From: Arthrobacter globiformis | GTDB lineage: Bacteria > Actinomycetota > Actinomycetes > Actinomycetales > Micrococcaceae | Assembly: GCF_030818015.1 (NCBI RefSeq) | Contig: NZ_JAUSZX010000001.1 | Span: 1,798,001 to 1,862,000 of the forward strand | DNA length: 64,000 bases | Reading direction: 5' to 3' | Shown: in pieces, positions 59,234-64,000 of the stretch | Numbering within the stretch: position 1 is the first letter of the stretch | How the letters are laid out: each line of letters starts with the position of its first letter | The notes under the pieces: generated by a model | Databases searched by the model: none | The model's input: only the letters and a program-made list of their open reading frames with translations | What the model was told of the DNA's origin: nothing | Made by a program: the position numbers and the translations under genes

Positions 59234-60811
59234 ATGACCAATCAGCAAAATTCCGGTTCCGAGCCAGCCGCCCAGGACATGAGTCCCGAGGAGATCCAGG
59301 CTGTCATCGACCGGATTCTCGCCAAGGACGTCCCGGCCAGGAACGCAGCGGCAGCCGACGGCAGCCGCGCCGACAGCAAGGGTGTCCTGGGCAAGGCGCA
59401 GGCCATCTCGCAGCTCGCTGAAGAGCACAGCACGTTCGACGGCGACCAGCAGGACCTCGAGGAACGCCGGGCACTGCGACGCACGGCCGGCCTGTCCACG
59501 GAACTCGAAGACGTCACCGAAGTCGAATACCGGCAGTTGCGCCTGGAACGCGTTGTTCTCGCCGGCCTCTGGAGCGAAGGCACGCTGGCTGACGCCGAAA
59601 ACTCGCTGCGCGAACTCGCCGCGCTGGCGGAAACAGCGGGCTCGGAAGTCCTCGACGGCCTGGTCCAGCGGCGGGCCAAGCCGGACCCCGGCACGTTCCT
59701 CGGGGCGGGCAAGGCTCTGGAGCTCAAGGACGTTGTGATGTCCACCGGCGCGGACACCGTTGTCGTGGATGCCGAACTCGCTCCGTCCCAGCGGCGTGGC
59801 CTTGAAGACATTGTCAAGGTGAAGGTCATCGACCGCACGGCCCTGATCCTCGACATCTTCGCCCAGCACGCTAAGAGCCGTGAAGGCAAGGCCCAGGTGG
59901 AGCTGGCACAGCTCGAATACCTCCTCCCGCGCCTCCGCGGCTGGGGTGAATCGATGTCCCGCCAGGCCGGTGGCCAGGTGGGCGGTGCAGGCGCCGGCAT
60001 GGGCTCGCGTGGTCCCGGTGAAACCAAGATCGAACTGGACCGGCGCAGGATCCGCACGCGGATGGCTAAGCTGCGGCGCGAGATCGCCGCGATGAAGCCG
60101 GCACGGGAGACCAAACGGGCCAACCGCCGTCGTAATGAAGTCCCGTCAGTGGCCATTGCCGGATACACCAACGCCGGCAAGTCCTCGCTGCTGAACCGCC
60201 TCACCGACGCCGGAGTCCTGGTGGAGAACGCCCTGTTCGCCACCCTGGACCCCACCGTCCGCAAGGCCGAGACCGCCGACGGCGTTGGCTACACGCTGGC
60301 CGACACCGTGGGGTTCGTCCGGTCCCTTCCCACGCAGCTGGTGGAGGCCTTCCGCTCCACCCTGGAGGAAGTGGCGGATGCAGACCTGATCCTGCACGTC
60401 GTGGACGTGTCCCACCCGGATCCGGAGGGTCAGATCGCCGCCGTGCGCTCAGTGTTCGCCGAGGTGGACGCCCGCAAGGTGCCTGAGATCATCGTCCTGA
60501 ACAAGGCGGACGCCGCCGACCCCTTTGTGGTGGAGCGGCTCAAGCAGCGCGAACCGCGGCATGTGGTGGTTTCGGCACGCACGGGGGAGGGCATCGCCGA
60601 GCTGCTCAAGGCCATCAGCGAGGCCATCCCGCGGCCGAGCGTCAAGATGCGGTTGCTCGTCCCGTACCACCGCGGCGATCTGATCAGCAAGCTCCACGAC
60701 TCCGACGCGGAGATCCTGAGCCTGGATCACGAAGAGGGCGGCACCCGCGCCGTGGTCATGGTCCGGGAAGGCCTCGCGGCTGAACTGGAATCCTTCAGTA
60801 CCGATGACTGA
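59234..60811 (+). CDS. hflX: Ribosome-associated GTPase HflX
   Basis: HflX splits and rescues stalled 70S ribosomes. The 525-residue protein has the N-terminal HflX domain (VQRRAKPDPGTFLGAGKALEL, the glycine-rich QAGGQVGGAGAGMGSRGPGE linker) and a G domain with AGYTNAGKSSLLNRLT, DTVGFVRSLP and NKAD. The ATG at 59234 has AAAGGAG 3 nt upstream. An in-frame ATG at 59144 also has an AGGAG at good spacing and would add 30 residues. A long leader with a six-codon reading frame lies upstream. DinG overlaps the 3' end. Confidence 0.94.
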   Translation: MTNQQNSGSEPAAQDMSPEEIQAVIDRILAKDVPARNAAAADGSRADSKGVLGKAQAISQLAEEHSTFDGDQQDLEERRALRRTAGLSTELEDVTEVEYRQLRLERVVLAGLWSEGTLADAENSLRELAALAETAGSEVLDGLVQRRAKPDPGTFLGAGKALELKDVVMSTGADTVVVDAELAPSQRRGLEDIVKVKVIDRTALILDIFAQHAKSREGKAQVELAQLEYLLPRLRGWGESMSRQAGGQVGGAGAGMGSRGPGETKIELDRRRIRTRMAKLRREIAAMKPARETKRANRRRNEVPSVAIAGYTNAGKSSLLNRLTDAGVLVENALFATLDPTVRKAETADGVGYTLADTVGFVRSLPTQLVEAFRSTLEEVADADLILHVVDVSHPDPEGQIAAVRSVFAEVDARKVPEIIVLNKADAADPFVVERLKQREPRHVVVSARTGEGIAELLKAISEAIPRPSVKMRLLVPYHRGDLISKLHDSDAEILSLDHEEGGTRAVVMVREGLAAELESFSTDD

Positions 60812-62864
60812 CGAGGCGGCAGCCGCCGGTGCCGCGGGCACGGCCGGCGAGCAGCGTGTGCTTGACCTGCTCGACCGTGCCGTGGCGGGCATGGGCGGCC
60901 AAAGCCGCAGCGGCCAGCACGAGATGGCCAGGCAGGTGGCGCGCGCAATAGAAACGGGCGACCACCTGCTGGTCCAGGCCGGCACCGGAACCGGCAAGTC
61001 GCTGGCGTACCTGGTCCCGCTCATTGCGCACTCGCTCCAGAGCAACAAGCCTGCCCTCGTGTCCACCGCCACCCTCGCCCTCCAGACCCAGATCGTGGGC
61101 AGGGACCTTCCCCGGCTCCTGGAAAGCCTCGAACCGGCACTCGACCGGCCTGTGAAGGTTGCGCTGGTCAAGGGCCGCGCCAACTACGTCTGCAGGCACA
61201 AGCTCGAGGGCGGCTTTCCCTCCGAGGAACCCTCGGAGGGCCAGCTCTTCTCGCTGGGCGAGGACACCAACGTCCCGCACTTCGCCGCGGCGGTGGGCGG
61301 CCCCTCGTCCCAGCTCGGCAAGGAGGTGGTCCGGCTCCGTGAATGGGCGGAGCAGACCACCACAGGTGACCGCGACGAGCTGCTTCCCGGCGTCACGGAC
61401 CGGGCCTGGCGGCAGGTGTCCGTCACGTCCATGGAATGCCTCGGCGCGCAGAAGTGCCCCCTCGCCGAAGAGTGCTTCAGCGAGCTTGCCCGCCATAACG
61501 CGACGGAAGCCGACGTCGTGGTGACCAACCACGCCATGCTGGCCGTCAGTGCCTTCGAAGGCCTGGCGGTGCTGCCGGAGTACGACGTCGTGGTGGTGGA
61601 CGAGGCCCACGAACTCCAGGACCGGGTCACCGGCGCGGTTTCGGGGCAGCTGTCGGTGGCCATGGTCCACGCCGCAGCGTCCGGCGCCCGCAAGCACACC
61701 GGGATCACCGTTGACGCGCTCAACACAGCGGCCGCCAACCTCGAGGTGGCTCTCGCCGGCGTTCCCAGCGGCCTGCTGCCCAACGGCCTGAACGACGAGC
61801 AGCTGGACTGTGTGGACCAGCTTCGTGAGGCCTGCCGGGCTGCGCTGTCGGATTCCAAGGGGGACAGCAATACAACGGCCGACGGCGGGCGGCAGCTCGC
61901 GCGCTCCCGCCTGCTGGTGATCTTGGAGCTTTGCGAACGGCTCATCGCCGCCCGCGAAAACCGCGAGGTGGTCTGGTTCTCCCGGAACAGCACGTTTGAT
62001 CCCCAGCAGGGTTACTCTGCGCCGGACGAGACTGCCCCGGCGCTGGTCAACATCGCCCCGCTGAGCGTCGCCGGCCGGCTCCGGGAAGGCCTGTTCGCCG
62101 GGCATACAGTCGTGCTGACATCGGCCACTCTTGCCATCGGCTCTGCCTTCGAACCAGCGGCCGGCGGGTTGGGCCTGGTCGGGGACGGTGCGCCGAGCTG
62201 GACCGGCGTCGACGTGGGTTCGCCCTTCGACTACCCCAGGCAGGGCATCCTCTACGTAGCAGGCCACCTGCCGAAACCGGGCCGTGGCACTTCGCCTGAG
62301 GCCCTGGGCGAACTCGAGTCGCTCATCCGCGCCTCCGGCGGGGGAGCGCTTTGTCTGTTCTCCTCAAGGAGGGCGGCCGAGGAAGCCGCGGACGCCCTGC
62401 GCACACGGCTGGATATCAGCATTCTTTGCCAGGGCGAATCCACCATGACGGCCCTGGTGAAGCAGTTTGCTGACGAGCCCGATACCTGCCTGTTCGGCAC
62501 GATGTCACTGTGGCAGGGGGTCGACGTGCCAGGCGGGTCCTGCCGCCTGGTGGTCATTGACAGGATTCCCTTCCCGCGGCCGGACGATCCGCTGATGACC
62601 GCGCGGTCCCGGGCCGTTGCCCAGGCCGGCGGCAACGGCTTCATGTCCGTATCCGCCACGCACGCGGCCATCAGGCTTGCCCAGGGGGCGGGACGGCTCA
62701 TTCGGTCCACGAACGACAAGGGCGTTGTGGCCGTTCTCGATTCCCGGCTGTCCACCGAACGCTACGGCGGGTTCCTGCGCGCGGCCCTGCCGCCGTTCTG
62801 GCCAACGACCGACCGGAAGACCGCCGTCGCGGCGCTGGAAAGGCTCGCCGGAGCGCAGGCGTAG
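60804..62864 (+). CDS. DinG-family ATP-dependent DNA helicase
   Basis: This 686-residue XPD/DinG-type superfamily 2 helicase has Walker A VQAGTGTGKSLAYLVPL (about residues 57-73), four presumptive Fe-S cluster cysteines (YVCRHKL, MECLGAQKCPLAEECF), the DEAH box VVVDEAHELQDR and motif VI QGAGRLIRSTND. The cysteine cluster indicates a DinG-like Fe-S helicase that works on D-loops, R-loops or G-quadruplexes. It overlaps hflX by 8 nt, and lexA lies convergent downstream. No SOS box is seen directly upstream. Confidence 0.9.
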   Translation: MTDEAAAAGAAGTAGEQRVLDLLDRAVAGMGGQSRSGQHEMARQVARAIETGDHLLVQAGTGTGKSLAYLVPLIAHSLQSNKPALVSTATLALQTQIVGRDLPRLLESLEPALDRPVKVALVKGRANYVCRHKLEGGFPSEEPSEGQLFSLGEDTNVPHFAAAVGGPSSQLGKEVVRLREWAEQTTTGDRDELLPGVTDRAWRQVSVTSMECLGAQKCPLAEECFSELARHNATEADVVVTNHAMLAVSAFEGLAVLPEYDVVVVDEAHELQDRVTGAVSGQLSVAMVHAAASGARKHTGITVDALNTAAANLEVALAGVPSGLLPNGLNDEQLDCVDQLREACRAALSDSKGDSNTTADGGRQLARSRLLVILELCERLIAARENREVVWFSRNSTFDPQQGYSAPDETAPALVNIAPLSVAGRLREGLFAGHTVVLTSATLAIGSAFEPAAGGLGLVGDGAPSWTGVDVGSPFDYPRQGILYVAGHLPKPGRGTSPEALGELESLIRASGGGALCLFSSRRAAEEAADALRTRLDISILCQGESTMTALVKQFADEPDTCLFGTMSLWQGVDVPGGSCRLVVIDRIPFPRPDDPLMTARSRAVAQAGGNGFMSVSATHAAIRLAQGAGRLIRSTNDKGVVAVLDSRLSTERYGGFLRAALPPFWPTTDRKTAVAALERLAGAQA

Positions 62865-62870
62865 CGAAAG

Positions 62871-62900
62871 CCCCGGGCTAAAGTGAACTGCCGCCCGGGG
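62871..62900. terminator. Hairpin between dinG-like gene and lexA
   Basis: CCCCGGGC (62871-62878) pairs with GCCCGGGG (62893-62900) around a 14-nt loop in the gap between convergent genes. There is no T tract. Confidence 0.5.
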
Positions 62901-62942
62901 GGCTCCTTGAAGGACGTTTCCGGGAGAGGAAGCCCGCGGTCG

Positions 62943-63689
62943 CTACAGCGAACGGAGTACGGAAACCACCTTGCCCATCACAACCGCGTGATCGCCGAGG
63001 ATGGGTTCGTACTGGGTGTTCTGCGGAAGCAGCCACGTGTGGCCGTCCCGCTGCCGGAAGGTCTTGACCGTTGCTTCGTCGTCGAGCAGCGCCGCGACGA
63101 TGTCCCCGTTGACCGCGTCGCTCTGCCGCCGGACCACTACCCAGTCTCCGTCGCAGATGGCGGCATCCACCATGGAGTCGCCTGCGACCCTGAGCATGAA
63201 CAGCTCGCCGTGGCCCACCAGCTGGCGGGGCAGCGGCATCAGGTCCTCCACCATCTGGTCCGCGAGGATGGGACCGCCGGCCGCGATCCGGCCTACCAGC
63301 GGGACCATTGCGGTGTCCATCGCGCTGGGCAGTTCGGACACGGCAGCGCCTGCCGTGCTCAGGGCCGGGGCCTTGTCCGCACCGCCGGATTTTGCCGTGC
63401 CTGCGTCCAGGGTGAGCGGCATCAGGACCTCCATGGCGCGCGGACGCTTGGGGTCACGCCGAAGGTAGCCAAGCTTTTCCAGCTGTGAGAGCTGATGGGT
63501 CACGCTGGACAGGCTGGCCAGGCCGACGGTGTCGCCGATTTCCCGCATCGACGGCGGATAGCCGTTCTCGTTGACCGAGCGCTGGATGGTTTCCAGGATC
63601 TTCTTCTGGCGGAGTGTAAGTCCCTTGGGGGTCCGCTGAGACCGCGGGCTGCGCTGGGGAGCCTTGCCGTCAGAGGCCTGTGCTGCCAT
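62943..63689 (-). CDS. lexA: SOS regulon repressor LexA
   Basis: LexA represses SOS genes and cleaves itself when stimulated by RecA filaments. The 248-residue protein has an N-terminal winged helix ([40 protein letters not shown]) and the Ala-Gly cleavage site in [12 protein letters not shown]. The catalytic Ser is in [12 protein letters not shown] and Lys in DDEATVKTF. The ATG at 63689 is used. A TTG at 63698 lies nearer a GGAAAGG sequence and is possible. SOS boxes lie upstream, so it is autoregulated. The divergent neighbour starts at the right edge. Confidence 0.96.
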   Translation of the reverse strand: MAAQASDGKAPQRSPRSQRTPKGLTLRQKKILETIQRSVNENGYPPSMREIGDTVGLASLSSVTHQLSQLEKLGYLRRDPKRPRAMEVLMPLTLDAGTAKSGGADKAPALSTAGAAVSELPSAMDTAMVPLVGRIAAGGPILADQMVEDLMPLPRQLVGHGELFMLRVAGDSMVDAAICDGDWVVVRRQSDAVNGDIVAALLDDEATVKTFRQRDGHTWLLPQNTQYEPILGDHAVVMGKVVSVLRSL

Positions 63690-63832
63690 GTTCGCCAACG
63701 CCTTTCCATTCCTCCCGGCCGCGGTAGCTGCAGTGGCCGGGAACTTCCGGCCTGAAAAATGTCAGACCCTGCTGATCAACTGCAGATGTGGTTGTTCTGT
63801 GATCTCCAACGTAGGCCAGCCATACGGCTTTT

Positions 63833-63848
63833 TCAAACATTTGTTCTA
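63833..63848. promoter_or_regulatory. SOS box 1 in the lexA divergent region
   Basis: TCAAACATTTGTTCTA matches TCGAAC-N4-GTTCGA at 10 of 12 defined positions. It is the box nearest to lexA and probably mediates lexA autoregulation. Confidence 0.6.
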
Positions 63849-63900
63849 GCGAGTCTCGACTTAATTCGTTGATAGGTGCTAAAACTAGGAAAGGCAAAGT

Positions 63901-63916
63901 TCGAACATCTGTTCTA
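63901..63916. promoter_or_regulatory. SOS box 2 in the lexA divergent region
   Basis: TCGAACATCTGTTCTA matches the SOS consensus at 11 of 12 defined positions. It lies between the divergent starts, about 98 nt before the right-hand start codon. Confidence 0.7.
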
Positions 63917-63942
63917 GTGCGGGCCGCTTGTTAGCCCGGTGT

Positions 63943-63959
63943 TCGAACTGTTTGTTCGA
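63943..63959. promoter_or_regulatory. SOS-box-like site 3 with a 5-bp spacer
   Basis: Two perfect half-sites TCGAAC and GTTCGA are separated by 5 bp (TGTTT) instead of the usual 4. It is the closest site to the right-hand gene, about 40 nt from its start. Whether LexA tolerates the extra base is unknown. Confidence 0.55.
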
Positions 63960-63983
63960 ACGCGAGGCAGTACAACTTGGTCC

Positions 63984-64000
63984 AGGAGGGCTCACGCCAT
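63984..64000 (+). promoter_or_regulatory. Ribosome binding site and start of the gene divergent from lexA
   Basis: AGGAGGG (63984-63990) is followed after 8 nt by AT at 63999-64000, the window edge, so an ATG probably starts there. In actinobacteria the gene divergent from lexA is usually a LysM/cell-wall protein (Rv2719c-like) followed by nrdR. Nothing of the protein can be read here. Confidence 0.5.

Noticed and set aside
1..64000. tRNA, rRNA, CRISPR arrays, insertion sequences or prophage genes
   Set aside because: None was recognised on either strand by eye. A tRNAscan or ISfinder search was not possible, so small tRNA genes in gaps cannot be fully excluded.

Overview
This is chromosomal housekeeping DNA from a high-GC actinobacterium, most likely Arthrobacter or Pseudarthrobacter (Micrococcaceae). 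The evidence is the very high GC content, frequent GTG and TTG starts, many genes with no ribosome binding site but a TANNNT hexamer 6-8 nt before the start, and a gene order that I recall as matching Mycobacterium tuberculosis from dxr (Rv2870c) to lexA (Rv2720). Protein names come from motif recognition, not database searches.

Layout. (1) 1-8700: the end of a lipase-maturation-factor-like gene, then dxr, a site-2 protease, ispG, a GNAT gene and proS. A two-gene accessory unit (SatD-like HTH protein plus membrane partner) and a YciI gene are inserted between the protease and ispG. A structured leader RNA candidate precedes proS. (2) 8690-14150: accessory genes, namely a TSUP permease, a PLP decarboxylase, an APH-type kinase, a VIT1-type transporter and a DUF4439-like protein. 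(3) 14258-33007: the translation and RNA block rimP-nusA-ylxR-infB-rbfA, truB-ribF and rpsO-pnp-M16 peptidase. It is interrupted by a secreted beta-propeller, a nucleoside deaminase, an aminotransferase and a kynA-kynU pair. (4) 33023-39922: molybdenum cofactor genes (moaD, moaA on the minus strand; a sulfite-oxidase-like protein, moeA, moaC, mog, moaE on the plus strand, the last four overlapping). (5) 40097-44364: dapB, membrane proteins, a truncated reductase fragment, an SOS-boxed small gene and a nitrilase-family gene. (6) 44442-64000: dapA-rnj-ftsK-pgsA-cinA-clgR, a MarR regulator and DUF3046, then recA-recX-miaB-miaA-dapF-hflX-dinG and a divergent lexA with several SOS boxes.

Themes. 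Isoprenoid synthesis (dxr, ispG) and lysine/peptidoglycan precursor synthesis (dapA, dapB, dapF) are each split over the window. DNA damage is a strong regulatory thread: SOS boxes lie at recA, at lexA and its divergent neighbour, and inside the promoter of a small gene at 43075. clgR has a SigR/SigH-type promoter. hflX is preceded by a six-codon leaderless reading frame and alternative RNA pairings, as in an attenuator.

The least explained items are the SatD-like two-gene unit with its tandem operator-like repeats, the proS leader RNA, the hflX leader and the SOS-boxed small gene. Short in-frame tandem repeats (15 or 18 bp) have expanded in the coding sequence of at least five genes. No tRNA, rRNA, CRISPR array, insertion sequence or prophage gene was recognised. 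No gene-free stretch much exceeds 300 bases.
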